Below are positions 8,662 through 18,283 of a DNA stretch of 64,000 nucleotides, piece after piece (the stretch's first letter is position 1; every line of letters begins with the position of its first letter). Below the pieces are notes generated by a model. The model did no database searches and had not been told where the DNA came from. It was given only the letters and a program-made list of their open reading frames with translations. A program made the translations under genes and the position numbers. Origin of the DNA: an uncultured Fidelibacterota bacterium (GTDB lineage Bacteria > Fidelibacterota > Marinisomatia > Marinisomatales > Marinisomataceae); assembly GCA_902624275.1 (NCBI GenBank), contig CACNWW010000005.1:1-64000 (forward strand), read 5' to 3'.

Positions 8662-11376
8662 ATGAGCTCAACAAAACAAAAAAGATTATTTATTATTGAT
8701 GGTTATGCAACCTTATATAGAGCGCATTACGCATTAATAAGAAATCCTCTTACCAATTCTTCAGGAACTCCTACAAGTGCAATTTTTGGTTTCGCAAATC
8801 AAGTTTTTCAATTAATTGAAGAGGAAAAACCAGATTATCTAGTAGCAGCATTTGACTCTAAAGGGAAAAATTTTAGACATGAAATTTTTGAAGAATACAA
8901 AGCTAACAGATCTGAAATGCCAAATGAAATACAGACTCAATTACCTTATTTATGGACTCTTCTTGAAAGTATGAATATTCCAGTTTTAAGAGTGGACGGT
9001 GTTGAAGCAGATGATATTATAGGAACTGTTGCTAAACAATGTATTGATAATGGTTTACAGTGCAATATTGTAAGTGGTGATAAAGATTTTATGCAATTAA
9101 TTAATGATTCAACATTCCTATATGCTCCTCAAGCTAGAAAAAGAGAAAAAGAAATATTTGATGTTAATAAAGTTGTAGAAAAATGGGGAGTAGGTCCAGA
9201 AAATATCATTGATTTGCTTGGTCTTATGGGAGATAGCTCTGATAATGTTCCAGGTGTTCAAGGTGTTGGCCCAAAAACAGCTATGAAGCTTATTCAAGAG
9301 CACGGAAATATTGAGAATATTTATAAAAACATAGATTCTATTAAAAATGAAAAAATGAAAGATAAATTACTTTCAAACAAGGATAATGCGTTATTAAGTA
9401 AACAGCTTGTAACCATTCTTACTGATGTGAATATCGATTCATCTTTAGAAGATTTTAAAATCAAGGAAATGAATACATCAAAACTCGAGGATATTTTCAA
9501 AGAGTTGGAGTTTTCTGGTTTGCTTAAAAAAATTGGCTCTACTGAAACCATTGAGCAAAAATCAGTTGATAGAAATAAAGATTATAAGAACATTCTAAAT
9601 TTAGAAGATTTGATTGGCTTTGTTGAGTCGCTTGAGGAAGGGAAATGGTTGTCAGTTGATTTAGAGACTACCTCAGTAAATCCTATGGCAGCTGAAATTG
9701 TTGGATTTAGTTTTTCAACAAAGAAAGACACTGGATTTTATGTTCCCATTTTATTTAAAGACAAAAAAGAAAATTTATTTGGGAACAACGATTTGGATGA
9801 AGTTATTAGAATATTAAAACCATATTTAGAAGATGAAAATATTCCAAAAACAGGACAAAATATTAAGTACGATGCACTTATTATGAAGCGTTTTGGAATC
9901 GATCTGAAGGGTATCGAATTTGATACTATGATTGCTGCACATTTACTTAATCCAAATGCTAGATCATACAAGCTTGATAATTTGTCTTTAGCTCATTTGA
10001 ACTATAAAATGGTTCCAATTAAAGACTTAATTGGAGTTGGAAAAAATCAAATTACCATGGACCAAGTTTTTTTAGATGATATATCTTTTTATGCTGCCGA
10101 AGATGCAGATGTTGTCATTGAATTAACTGAAATTTTCATGAAAGACTTAAAAAAGCAAAAATTATTTAATTATTTCAAGTCCATTGAAATAGATTTATTG
10201 CCTGTTCTTATAGATATGCAATTCAATGGCATTTTTATTGATAAAAATTATTTAGAAAACAGGTCGAATGAGATTGGCAAAAAAATTGATTCATTGGAAT
10301 CAAAAATAATTGATCTTGCAGGTGAAGAGTTTAATCTTAACTCGTCGCAACAACTTGCTGTGATACTTTTTGACAAGTTAAAACTTCCAATGATTAAGAA
10401 AAGATCTACTGCAGAAGCTGTTTTAAGTGAGTTAAAGGATAAACATCCTTTACCGGAGTTAATTCTTTCATACAGAAAGCTTTATAAGTTAAAAAATACT
10501 TATTTAGACCCATTACCTTCCTATATTATTGCAGATACCAAGCGAGTACACTCATCGTTTAATCAAACTATGACTGCAACTGGAAGACTATCCACAAGTA
10601 GTCCAAATTTCCAAAACATACCAATTAGAAATGAGGATGGTAAAGAAATAAGAAAAGCAATTAAAGCACAATCAAATGAATATCAAATTTTCTCAGCGGA
10701 TTATTCGCAAGTAGAATTAAGAGTAATGGCACATCTAAGTGGAGATGAATCATTAATTTCTGCATTAAATAATGGTGAAGATATACATACTTTTACTGCA
10801 AAAAATATTTTCAATGTTGATAATGACGATATGGTTCTTCCAGAAATGAGAAGAATTGCTAAAATTGTTAATTTTGGAATCATGTATGGAGCTGGACCAT
10901 TTAGATTAAGTCAAGAGCTCGATATCCCATTTGGAGAAGCAAAGAAAATTAAAGACGCATACTTTGAGAAATATCAAGGAATCGAAAAATATATTGAAAA
11001 TTCTAAGCTTCAGATTAAAGAAACCAAATCTGTAGAAACCTTATTAGGAAGAAAAAGAGCTGTATGGGATTCAGATAGTCAAAATAAAATTAGAAGAGAT
11101 GCTGCTGAAAGAATGGCAATTAATATGCCAATTCAAGGAACTGCTGCAGAAATGATTAAATTAGCTATGATAAAAATTCATCGTCAATTGAGTAAAGAAA
11201 ATTTAAAATCTAAACTCATTATGCAAATTCATGATGAGTTGCTATTGGAAGTACATCAAGATGAAATTGATTATATATCAAAAATGGTAATTGAACATAT
11301 GAGAGATGCTATTAAGCTTGATGTTCCGATTGAAATAGATTTTGGTGTTGGTCCTTCATGGTATGAGGCGCATTAA
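8662..11376 (+). CDS. polA: DNA polymerase I
   Basis: A 904-residue three-domain enzyme for Okazaki-fragment maturation and repair. The 5'-nuclease domain spans about 1-290, the 3'-5' exonuclease about 310-490, and the polymerase about 520-904. The proofreading residues are intact: DLET near 333, NIKYD, and the AEDAD stretch. Polymerase motif A is DYSQVELR near 680, motif B carries RRIAKIVNFGIMYG, and motif C is IHDE near 856. The ATG follows a hairpin directly, with no Shine-Dalgarno, yet the N-terminus (LFIIDGYATLYRAHYA) fits the family well. The stop overlaps alr (TAATG). Confidence 0.97.
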   Translation: MSSTKQKRLFIIDGYATLYRAHYALIRNPLTNSSGTPTSAIFGFANQVFQLIEEEKPDYLVAAFDSKGKNFRHEIFEEYKANRSEMPNEIQTQLPYLWTLLESMNIPVLRVDGVEADDIIGTVAKQCIDNGLQCNIVSGDKDFMQLINDSTFLYAPQARKREKEIFDVNKVVEKWGVGPENIIDLLGLMGDSSDNVPGVQGVGPKTAMKLIQEHGNIENIYKNIDSIKNEKMKDKLLSNKDNALLSKQLVTILTDVNIDSSLEDFKIKEMNTSKLEDIFKELEFSGLLKKIGSTETIEQKSVDRNKDYKNILNLEDLIGFVESLEEGKWLSVDLETTSVNPMAAEIVGFSFSTKKDTGFYVPILFKDKKENLFGNNDLDEVIRILKPYLEDENIPKTGQNIKYDALIMKRFGIDLKGIEFDTMIAAHLLNPNARSYKLDNLSLAHLNYKMVPIKDLIGVGKNQITMDQVFLDDISFYAAEDADVVIELTEIFMKDLKKQKLFNYFKSIEIDLLPVLIDMQFNGIFIDKNYLENRSNEIGKKIDSLESKIIDLAGEEFNLNSSQQLAVILFDKLKLPMIKKRSTAEAVLSELKDKHPLPELILSYRKLYKLKNTYLDPLPSYIIADTKRVHSSFNQTMTATGRLSTSSPNFQNIPIRNEDGKEIRKAIKAQSNEYQIFSADYSQVELRVMAHLSGDESLISALNNGEDIHTFTAKNIFNVDNDDMVLPEMRRIAKIVNFGIMYGAGPFRLSQELDIPFGEAKKIKDAYFEKYQGIEKYIENSKLQIKETKSVETLLGRKRAVWDSDSQNKIRRDAAERMAINMPIQGTAAEMIKLAMIKIHRQLSKENLKSKLIMQIHDELLLEVHQDEIDYISKMVIEHMRDAIKLDVPIEIDFGVGPSWYEAH

Positions 11377-12473
11377 TGAGTTATTTAGGTCCAAAAGTTC
11401 ATATTGATTTACAACAGCTGAAAAAAAACTATCAAATAGTTAAAAAGGAAGTTGCAGATATTCCAATTATGGCTACAGTTAAAGCAAATGCTTACGGTCA
11501 TGGAGCTGTAGAAGTATCCAGAGCTCTAGAAGAAGAAGGAGTGAGGTATTTAGCTGTATTCACAATTGATGAAGGAATTGAATTACGAGATGCTGGTATA
11601 AAAACAGATATCTTCATTTATGCAAAATTTGATCCCAAAAGAATTGAAGAAGCATCAAAGCACAAATTAACTTTAAATATTTCATCTTTTGATGATCTAA
11701 AAGCACTTAAAACATATGATGGAAATCATTTGAAAGTTCATTTAAAGATTGATACGGGAATGACAAGATTAGGGGTCCCATTAGAACAAGCAGAGGCATT
11801 TTTAAAAGAAGCAACTCAGATTAATAATATTGAATTAGAAGGATTGTATTCTCATTTTGCAACTGCTGATGAAGGAGAACTTTCTTATGCAAATAGTCAG
11901 CTTAGCAAGTTTAATGACATTGTAGAAATTTCAAAAAAATTAGATATATCCTTTGCTTTTATTCACTGTAGTAACAGTGGAGCTATTTTGAACGTTCAAG
12001 ATTCCAGATTTAATATGATAAGAGCTGGAATGCTTCTTTATGGAGCCTTTCCTTCAGATGAAGTCCCTCACGATCTTCCGATAAAACCAGTGATGACATT
12101 TACTGCTCCTGTGGTTGAAATTAGAGATGTAAAAGCAGGTACTCATATTAGTTACGGAGGAGTCTATAAAACTAAATCAGACACTCGCATAGCTGTTGTA
12201 CAAGCTGGTTTTGCGGATGGAGTACCACGTCCTTGGTATATTGAAGGTTTTGTAAAGTTCAAAAATCAAGATTTCAAAATTACTGGAAGAATTTGTATGG
12301 ATCAGTTAATGATTGATATTGGATCAGCTGAAATTAATTATGGAGATGAGGTTCTCATTTTTGGATCAAATGAACATGGAAATATTGATATAAATCACAT
12401 TGCAAATAAAATTGATTCTACTTCTTATGTTTTGGTCACTACAATTGGAATTCGTCCTAAAAGAATCTATTAA
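11376..12473 (+). CDS. alr: Alanine racemase
   Basis: A 365-residue PLP enzyme that interconverts L- and D-alanine for peptidoglycan. The PLP lysine lies in ATVKANAYGHG (about K36), and the catalytic tyrosine lies in HISYGGVYK (near residue 258). The C-terminal CMDQLMIDIG motif is also present. Length fits the family. Its start overlaps the polA stop, so the two genes are probably co-transcribed. It supplies D-Ala to the Ddl encoded at 56116. The gene is followed by a gene-free stretch with a long inverted repeat. Confidence 0.97.
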   Translation: MSYLGPKVHIDLQQLKKNYQIVKKEVADIPIMATVKANAYGHGAVEVSRALEEEGVRYLAVFTIDEGIELRDAGIKTDIFIYAKFDPKRIEEASKHKLTLNISSFDDLKALKTYDGNHLKVHLKIDTGMTRLGVPLEQAEAFLKEATQINNIELEGLYSHFATADEGELSYANSQLSKFNDIVEISKKLDISFAFIHCSNSGAILNVQDSRFNMIRAGMLLYGAFPSDEVPHDLPIKPVMTFTAPVVEIRDVKAGTHISYGGVYKTKSDTRIAVVQAGFADGVPRPWYIEGFVKFKNQDFKITGRICMDQLMIDIGSAEINYGDEVLIFGSNEHGNIDINHIANKIDSTSYVLVTTIGIRPKRIY

Positions 12474-12476
12474 TTC

Positions 12477-12551
12477 GAGGAGCAAATTAAAACCTAACCA
12501 AGGGTAAGAGAAAGGAATTAAGAGGTAATTTTAAACTTTAACTTGCTCCTC
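12477..12551 (+). ncRNA. Long imperfect inverted repeat between alr and tRNA-fMet; possible structured RNA
   Basis: Arms GAGGAGCAAATTAAA (12477-12491) and TTTAACTTGCTCCTC (12537-12551) pair over 15 positions with one A-C mismatch around a 45-base purine-rich loop. Further on are a T8A8 stretch and CCTCC followed by a T-run (about 12564-12596). This might be the 3' end of the polA-alr transcript, a small RNA or a cis-regulatory element. No known RNA family was recognised. The rest of 12474-12620 shows nothing else. Confidence 0.4.
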
Positions 12552-12620
12552 ATTAATACTTATGTTTTTTTTAAAAAAAAGTTCCTCCTTTTTTTATTTA
12601 TAGTTATTATACAAACAGAT

Positions 12621-12694
<74 letters not shown>

Positions 12695-12724
12695 CTAACC
12701 TCCAAATGAAAAAGGATACAAATA

Positions 12725-13933
12725 GTGAAATTATACAAATCTTTTTTAATTTTTCTTTCAACACTGCTTATTATGAATTGTAGTTCCAATAATGATGAAC
12801 AGTTGATGGAAAAAGCAAAAGAATTATCTCAAAAATTTATTATTACTGATGGACACATTGATACTCCATGGAGAATGCATAAATGGGGTTATGAAGATAT
12901 ATCAAAAAGGTCTCCAGGTGACTTTGATTATGTCAGAGCAAAAGAAGGTGGGTTAGACGTTCCTTTTATGGCAATCTACGTTCCTGCAACTTACCAAGTA
13001 ACTGGTGGGGCTAAAGAAAAAGCAGAAGAGTTAATTGCTATTGTTGAAAGAATAGTTTCTGATCATCCTGATAAATTTGAGATTGCTCATAGTCCTGAAG
13101 AAGCTGAAAGAATTGTTTCAGAAGGAAAAATAGCGTTACCCATGGGCATGGAAAACGGAGCTCCACTTGAAGGGGACTTATCCAACGTTCAATATTTTCA
13201 TGATAAAGGTATTAGTTATATTACACTTACACACTCCGAAGATAATGCAATTTGTGACTCATCATATAATCTTGGAAAGCGTACTCACAATGGTCTAAGT
13301 GCTTACGGAAGAGAGGTTGTTAAAGAAATGAATCGTGTAGGCATTATGGTAGATATTTCACACGTTTCTGATGACGCATTTTATCAAGTCATGGATGTTA
13401 CTCAAGTTCCAGCAATTGCTTCACATTCATCATGTAGGCACTTTACTCCTGATTGGGAAAGAAATATGGATGATGATATGATTAAAAGACTTGCAGAGAA
13501 TGGAGGAGTTGTTCAAATAAATTTTGCATCATATTTTGTTGATCAAGCATCAAAAGATACCAAAGCTCCAATTGATGCTGATGTAGCAAAGTATATTAAA
13601 GATAATAATTTAGATTCAGCTAATTATGCTTCTTATGATGAATATAAAAGGGAGCAATACGATAAAAGATTTCTATATGTTAGCTCTGAAAAAGTTGCTG
13701 ATCATATTGACCATGTTGTCAATTTAGTTGGTATTAATCATGTAGGCTTTGGTTCTGATTTTGATGGGGTTGGTTATACACTTCCAACTGATTTAAAAGG
13801 CCCTGAAGGGTTTCCGATGGTTATTTTTCATCTTCTTAAAAGAGGATATTCTGAAGAGGAAATTGAAAAAATTTGCTATAAAAATGTGTGGAGAGTTTGG
13901 AAAGCAACTGAAGAGTTTGCCAAACTTAACTAA
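12725..13933 (+). CDS. Membrane dipeptidase, M19 family, lipoprotein
   Basis: A 402-residue zinc dipeptidase. The N-terminus is a lipoprotein signal with a lipobox ending LIMNC, so the mature protein is probably an anchored lipoprotein. M19 motifs follow: DGHIDTPW (zinc ligands), LTHSEDNAICDS, DISHVSDDAF, ASHSSCRHF and HVGFGSDFDG. These enzymes hydrolyse dipeptides, including ones with a C-terminal D-residue. GTG at 12725 is chosen because AAAGGA lies just upstream and it gives a complete signal peptide. Its 3' end overlaps the convergent methyltransferase gene by 8 bases. Confidence 0.92.
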   Translation: MKLYKSFLIFLSTLLIMNCSSNNDEQLMEKAKELSQKFIITDGHIDTPWRMHKWGYEDISKRSPGDFDYVRAKEGGLDVPFMAIYVPATYQVTGGAKEKAEELIAIVERIVSDHPDKFEIAHSPEEAERIVSEGKIALPMGMENGAPLEGDLSNVQYFHDKGISYITLTHSEDNAICDSSYNLGKRTHNGLSAYGREVVKEMNRVGIMVDISHVSDDAFYQVMDVTQVPAIASHSSCRHFTPDWERNMDDDMIKRLAENGGVVQINFASYFVDQASKDTKAPIDADVAKYIKDNNLDSANYASYDEYKREQYDKRFLYVSSEKVADHIDHVVNLVGINHVGFGSDFDGVGYTLPTDLKGPEGFPMVIFHLLKRGYSEEEIEKICYKNVWRVWKATEEFAKLN

Positions 13934-14696
13934 GTATTTGTCTTAATCTTTCAAAGACTATAGCACTTACAGCAGTAGCAACATTTAAAGAATTCATTTC
14001 ATGAGACATTGGTATCGTTGCAAGAAAATCTGAATTTTTAAGTACTTGTTTGCTAATTCCACTTCCTTCACCACCAAAGATAAGAATAGATTTACCTTTC
14101 AAATCAACAGCATACCAATTTTTTGCTTCAATATTATTTTCAAAGCTTGTTATCCAGAAGTCATTGTCTTTAAAATGACTTATAGCTTTATTGATATTTG
14201 ACACTGAAAATAAAGGAACTTTTGAGAACCCGCCTTGACTTACTTGAGCCACAGCACTTGTCATTGAAACACTATTCCGATCCGTAATAACAACCCCGTC
14301 AATATTTCCACCCGCACAAATCCTTAAAATCTGTCCAAGATTATGTGGATCTTGAACTTGATCCAGTATTACAAAGCAAGCAGTTTTTTGATCAATATTT
14401 GGAAGTTCATGAAAAGTTTTAGCTTGAGCTTTTATAAAAATGCCTTGAGCTCTATTATTATCAACATATTTTTTAAAACTTTCCGAATCAACTTTTCGAA
14501 TAAGGTTTTGAGATATATCACCTAGTGCATTATTGACTTTATTGCTGTTGTCAGCAGGAGAGTTTTTCTCAATGATTACTTGATTAACATCAATAATAGA
14601 TGATTTAATAGCATCATGACATCCATTAATGCCAAAAACTGTTATTCTATGTTTTGTAAAATTATTCATAAAAATTTCTGTAAATTTTATAAACAA
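13926..14696 (-). CDS. rlmB: SpoU/TrmH-family RNA 2'-O-methyltransferase, RlmB-like
   Basis: A 256-residue SPOUT methyltransferase. An N-terminal substrate-binding domain (about 15-100, VFGINGCHDAIKSS) precedes the knotted catalytic domain with VILDQVQDPHNLGQILR, ILIFGGEGSGISKQVL and IPMSHEMNSLNVATAVSAIVFERLR. These are the three SpoU motifs. RlmB methylates G2251 of 23S rRNA; TrmH-like alternatives are possible but the N-terminal domain favours RlmB. The first Met may be too early: Met10 (14669) opens a more typical N-terminus, and neither has a clear Shine-Dalgarno. It is divergent from arfB with 5 bases between starts. Confidence 0.88.
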   Translation of the reverse strand: MFIKFTEIFMNNFTKHRITVFGINGCHDAIKSSIIDVNQVIIEKNSPADNSNKVNNALGDISQNLIRKVDSESFKKYVDNNRAQGIFIKAQAKTFHELPNIDQKTACFVILDQVQDPHNLGQILRICAGGNIDGVVITDRNSVSMTSAVAQVSQGGFSKVPLFSVSNINKAISHFKDNDFWITSFENNIEAKNWYAVDLKGKSILIFGGEGSGISKQVLKNSDFLATIPMSHEMNSLNVATAVSAIVFERLRQILS

Positions 14697-14701
14697 TTTT
14701 A

Positions 14702-15100
14702 ATGATAAAAATTAAAGAATCAGAGTTACATTTTTCCTTTGTTAGATCTAGCGGGCCAGGCGGACAGCACGTCAATAAAGTTTCAACAGCTGTTCAATTA
14801 AAATATAATATACATGAATCAGATATATCCGATGATATTAAGCAAAGATTTATATCTGCATATAGAAAAAGAATTTCAAAGAATGGATTTATAATAATTA
14901 TCTCTCAATCTTTTAAATCTCAGAAAAAAAATAAAGATGATGCTATAAATAGATTAGAAAAATTATTTAGTGATATTAAAATACAAGCAAAGAGAATTCC
15001 TACGAAACCTTCAAGGAGTTCTAAAGTAAAAAGAGTTGAAAATAAAAAAAAGAGATCGCAAGTGAAAAAAAGTAGAATGAAGGTAAGTTTAGATGATTAA
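14702..15100 (+). CDS. arfB: Peptidyl-tRNA hydrolase ArfB (ribosome rescue)
   Basis: A 132-residue protein with the class I release-factor GGQ motif in SSGPGGQHVNKVSTAVQL (about 16-33) and no codon-recognition domain. The C-terminus is a long Lys/Arg-rich tail (about 98-126). This is the ArfB/YaeJ/ICT1 architecture: the tail enters the empty mRNA channel of a stalled ribosome and GGQ hydrolyses the peptidyl-tRNA. Size and the tail (RIPTKPSRSSKVKRVENKKK) match E. coli ArfB. It overlaps the next gene by 8 bases. Confidence 0.93.
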   Translation: MIKIKESELHFSFVRSSGPGGQHVNKVSTAVQLKYNIHESDISDDIKQRFISAYRKRISKNGFIIIISQSFKSQKKNKDDAINRLEKLFSDIKIQAKRIPTKPSRSSKVKRVENKKKRSQVKKSRMKVSLDD

Positions 15101-15632
15101 GTTAATTTTATGTCTATTATTTCTTGTAAGTCTTCATGGACAAGATGTAAGTGATGATATTACAGACAATATTCAACCATTACTGGTCGAGGAATTATCA
15201 GATTTAGAATTAATGTTAATTGCAAACATCAATACAAATGAAACTCTAGAAAAATTTTTTAAACTAAATGTGATAAATGAATCAATTAAACTCAATGCTC
15301 CAGAATATGATAGATTTGCTCAAAAGAATAATACTGGTATGTTTTTTCCTGTAAATACTTCCACATCTCTTTATCTTGATGCTGGATTACCTGGTTGGGT
15401 TGAAGCAAGCAAATATATCTCGAGAAATAACGATTCATATTCAAGCGGTTTTTTTAATTCATCTCTCGATAAGTTCACATATTACAACTCTAGAAAAGGG
15501 TTTTTAGATACAGACAATTATTTCAAAGACCCATGGGATCAAAGATCGCTGGATGATTATATTAGATATATTCATATGCCTCCAATGATAAATCATTCAG
15601 AAATAAATACGATTTATGATAGAAATAGATAA
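15093..15632 (+). CDS. Exported protein of unknown function
   Basis: A 179-residue protein I do not recognise. It begins with a signal peptide (MIKLILCLLFLVSLHGQ), and the mature part is rich in Asn, Asp, Ser and Tyr with no cysteine and no further membrane segment. One aromatic stretch, TSLYLDAGLPGWVEASKYIS, lies near residue 90, and the end (RYIHMPPMINHSEIN) is also distinctive. It overlaps arfB by 8 bases and murE by 17 bases, so it is translated as part of the murE-murF-mraY unit. An envelope role is suggested by position only. Confidence 0.7.
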   Translation: MIKLILCLLFLVSLHGQDVSDDITDNIQPLLVEELSDLELMLIANINTNETLEKFFKLNVINESIKLNAPEYDRFAQKNNTGMFFPVNTSTSLYLDAGLPGWVEASKYISRNNDSYSSGFFNSSLDKFTYYNSRKGFLDTDNYFKDPWDQRSLDDYIRYIHMPPMINHSEINTIYDRNR

Positions 15633-17055
15633 AGTATTAAATACTATTCTAAATGAATCTATTGAACTTCCTAAAGTATTAGTTCAAGGCCTTACTAATA
15701 ATTCTTCAAAAGTAAAAAAAGGATACATTTTTTTTGCTTTTAAAGGAGAAAATAATGATGGAAATGACTTCATTGAAGATGCATTTAGAAATGGAGCTTG
15801 CTTAGCAATTACCGATTCTGATAAATTAGAATCTCAAAAAAATGTAGTTAAAGTAGAAGATGTAAGAACTGCAGCAGGCATTGCTTGCTCAAATTTTTAC
15901 AATTTTCCGCAAAATAAAGTAAAGTTGATAGGAATTACTGGAACGAATGGTAAAACATCAACATCGACAATTTTAAAAAGTATTTTAGATGCTGAAAATG
16001 AAAAAACTTTACAAATTGGAACAAGCGGAATAAAACCCTCTTTAGAGATCAATTCTGGTTTAACTACGCCAGATATTTTTGACTTGTATGAAATATTAAA
16101 TCATGCTGTTAATTACGGCTTTAAAAATGTTGTCTTAGAGGTTTCTTCGCACGCATTATCTCAAAAAAGAATAGAAAATATTTATTTTGATATTACTGCA
16201 TTTACAAATCTTTCACTTGATCATTTAGATTATCACAAGACAATGGAGGATTACTTCCTTGAAAAGCTTAAACTTTTTAATCTAAATAAAGAAAATGGAT
16301 CTTCAGTTGTTATGATTGACGATGAATATGGTAAGAGAATTTCAGAAATAAATTCACAAACCAAATGTATTTCTCTTGAAATCAAAGATGCTGATTATTT
16401 TTGTACTACTTATGGCATTAGTGATTCTGGAATTACAGGTACTTTAGCATGGGATTCTAAAACTTTAGATTTCCAATCAAAGCTTATTGGTTCATTTAAT
16501 TTAGAAAACTTAATTCTTGCTGCAGCTATTGCAGTTGAGTTGAATGCTTCAAAAGAATCTATTTTAGAAGGAATTAAAAATTGTAAAAATATAAACGGAA
16601 GACTTCATCTAGTTAAAAATAAAAGCAATCAAATGATATTTTTAGATTATGGCCACACTCCTGATGCGTATTTAAAAGTATTAAAAACCTTAAAAGAGAA
16701 CTATGGTCGACCTTTAAAAGTTCTTTTTGGCGCTGGTGGTAATAGAGATAAATCTAAAAGACCAAAGATGGCGGAAGTTGTAGAAAAATATTCTGTAGAA
16801 TGTTATTTAGCACCTGATAATCCTAGATTTGAAGACATAGTATCAATAAATGAAGATGTAATAAATGGATTTTCTAAAGATAGTCATCATTCTTTTACTG
16901 ATAGAAAAGAAGCACTTGAATTTGCCTTAACAAATTTAAAGCCTGATGAAATTTTAATTATTTTTGGAAAAGGAATAGAAGAGTATCAAGAAATAAATGG
17001 TACGAAACATTTTTACTCTGATAGCAATATAATTAAAGAATTCTATGAGAATTGA
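15616..17055 (+). CDS. murE: UDP-MurNAc-L-Ala-D-Glu:meso-diaminopimelate ligase
   Basis: A 479-residue Mur ligase adding the third stem-peptide residue. The N-terminal UDP-binding domain has GYIFFAFKGENNDGNDFI; the central ATPase has GTNGKTS near 108-114; the C-terminal domain carries DNPR near 401-404, the signature for meso-DAP rather than lysine. Conserved LDYGHTPDAY and FGAGGNRDKSKR are present. Start ATG lies inside the preceding exported-protein gene; the 3' end overlaps murF by 11 bases. It shows the cell wall is of A1-gamma type. Confidence 0.97.
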   Translation: MIEIDKVLNTILNESIELPKVLVQGLTNNSSKVKKGYIFFAFKGENNDGNDFIEDAFRNGACLAITDSDKLESQKNVVKVEDVRTAAGIACSNFYNFPQNKVKLIGITGTNGKTSTSTILKSILDAENEKTLQIGTSGIKPSLEINSGLTTPDIFDLYEILNHAVNYGFKNVVLEVSSHALSQKRIENIYFDITAFTNLSLDHLDYHKTMEDYFLEKLKLFNLNKENGSSVVMIDDEYGKRISEINSQTKCISLEIKDADYFCTTYGISDSGITGTLAWDSKTLDFQSKLIGSFNLENLILAAAIAVELNASKESILEGIKNCKNINGRLHLVKNKSNQMIFLDYGHTPDAYLKVLKTLKENYGRPLKVLFGAGGNRDKSKRPKMAEVVEKYSVECYLAPDNPRFEDIVSINEDVINGFSKDSHHSFTDRKEALEFALTNLKPDEILIIFGKGIEEYQEINGTKHFYSDSNIIKEFYEN

Positions 17056-18283
17056 TTTAAAAGAAAAAAACCATTTTTTAACAGTTTTTAAGACTTTTTT
17101 TAATCAAACTATTGATAGAGCAATAGATGGAATATCTATTGATAGTAGAAATATCAAAAAAAATGATTTATTCATTGCTATCAAAGGAGAAAACTTTGAT
17201 GGAAATGATTTTATTGATCAAGCTTTAAGAAATGGTGCAAGTTATACCCTATCATCAAATAAAAATAAGAATAGCCATCATCTTTTAGTTGAAGATTTAC
17301 ATGCTTTTATTAAAAAGCTATCAATAATTTGGTTGAAAAGTTTTGATGGTAAAATTGTAGGAATAACAGGTTCAAATGGAAAAACTACTACCAAAGATTT
17401 GATAACACATTTACTTCAATTCAAGTTTAAAGTTGAAAAAACTTTAGGTAATTACAATACCTCAATTAGTGTTCCTTTGTCAATTTTTTCGTTTTCTCTT
17501 GATTCTGAAATATATGTTTTGGAATTAGGAGCCAATAAAATTGGAGATATAGAATATTTATCTTCAATTGTTAATCCAGACTATGGAGTAATCACAAGTA
17601 TTGCTGCCGCACATCTTGATGGATTTGGTTCAATAGAAAATATTGAAAAAGAAAAGAAATCAATACTAAATCATTCAACTAAGAAATATAACTTCAATGA
17701 ATTAAAGCCAAATTCTTTAGAAATTGATTTAAAAGAATATAAAAGTAAAATTTTTATTAAAAATTTAGAAATTGCCTCCCATGTTACTAATGATATCTTT
17801 AAAGATTGTAATCTTCCTGCTCTAAAAAGGGATTTATTAATTAGTTACTTAGAAAGTTTTGAAATGCCACCAGGAAGAGGTGACATCTTATCATTAAATA
17901 AGGTTAAAATTATAGATGATTCGTACAATGCGAATCCAGATTCTGTTAAAGCAGCATTAGATTACCTTAGTTGTTTTAAAAAATATAGAAAATTTTTTGT
18001 TTTTGGTGACATGAAGGAGCTTGGAGATAATGAAGAGAGTTTTCATTCAGAAATTGGTCAATACGCGGATGGAAAAACAGACATTTTATTTACTATTGGT
18101 AAGTTGGCTAAAAATGCACAATCTAATAGTAATAACTTTGCATTAAGCTTACATTTCAATGATAATTTTTCTTTATTAGAAAAGTTAACTGAACTTTTAA
18201 CAGACGGAGACATTATTTTGATAAAGGGGTCTAGGAGTATGCAACTGGATCAACTAATTGATGAATTAAAAAATGTTAAATGA
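17045..18283 (+). CDS. murF: UDP-MurNAc-tripeptide:D-Ala-D-Ala ligase
   Basis: A 412-residue Mur ligase that attaches D-Ala-D-Ala to the tripeptide. The N-terminal domain repeats the GNDFIDQALRNGAS pattern seen in MurE; the ATP-binding loop GSNGKTTTKDL lies near 110. IIDDSYNANPDSVKAALDYL and FVFGDMKELG in the C-terminal half are MurF hallmarks. A stretch around residues 195-240 is shorter than in many MurF proteins, which usually exceed 430 residues. It overlaps murE and mraY by about 11 bases each. Confidence 0.96.
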   Translation: MRIDLKEKNHFLTVFKTFFNQTIDRAIDGISIDSRNIKKNDLFIAIKGENFDGNDFIDQALRNGASYTLSSNKNKNSHHLLVEDLHAFIKKLSIIWLKSFDGKIVGITGSNGKTTTKDLITHLLQFKFKVEKTLGNYNTSISVPLSIFSFSLDSEIYVLELGANKIGDIEYLSSIVNPDYGVITSIAAAHLDGFGSIENIEKEKKSILNHSTKKYNFNELKPNSLEIDLKEYKSKIFIKNLEIASHVTNDIFKDCNLPALKRDLLISYLESFEMPPGRGDILSLNKVKIIDDSYNANPDSVKAALDYLSCFKKYRKFFVFGDMKELGDNEESFHSEIGQYADGKTDILFTIGKLAKNAQSNSNNFALSLHFNDNFSLLEKLTELLTDGDIILIKGSRSMQLDQLIDELKNVK

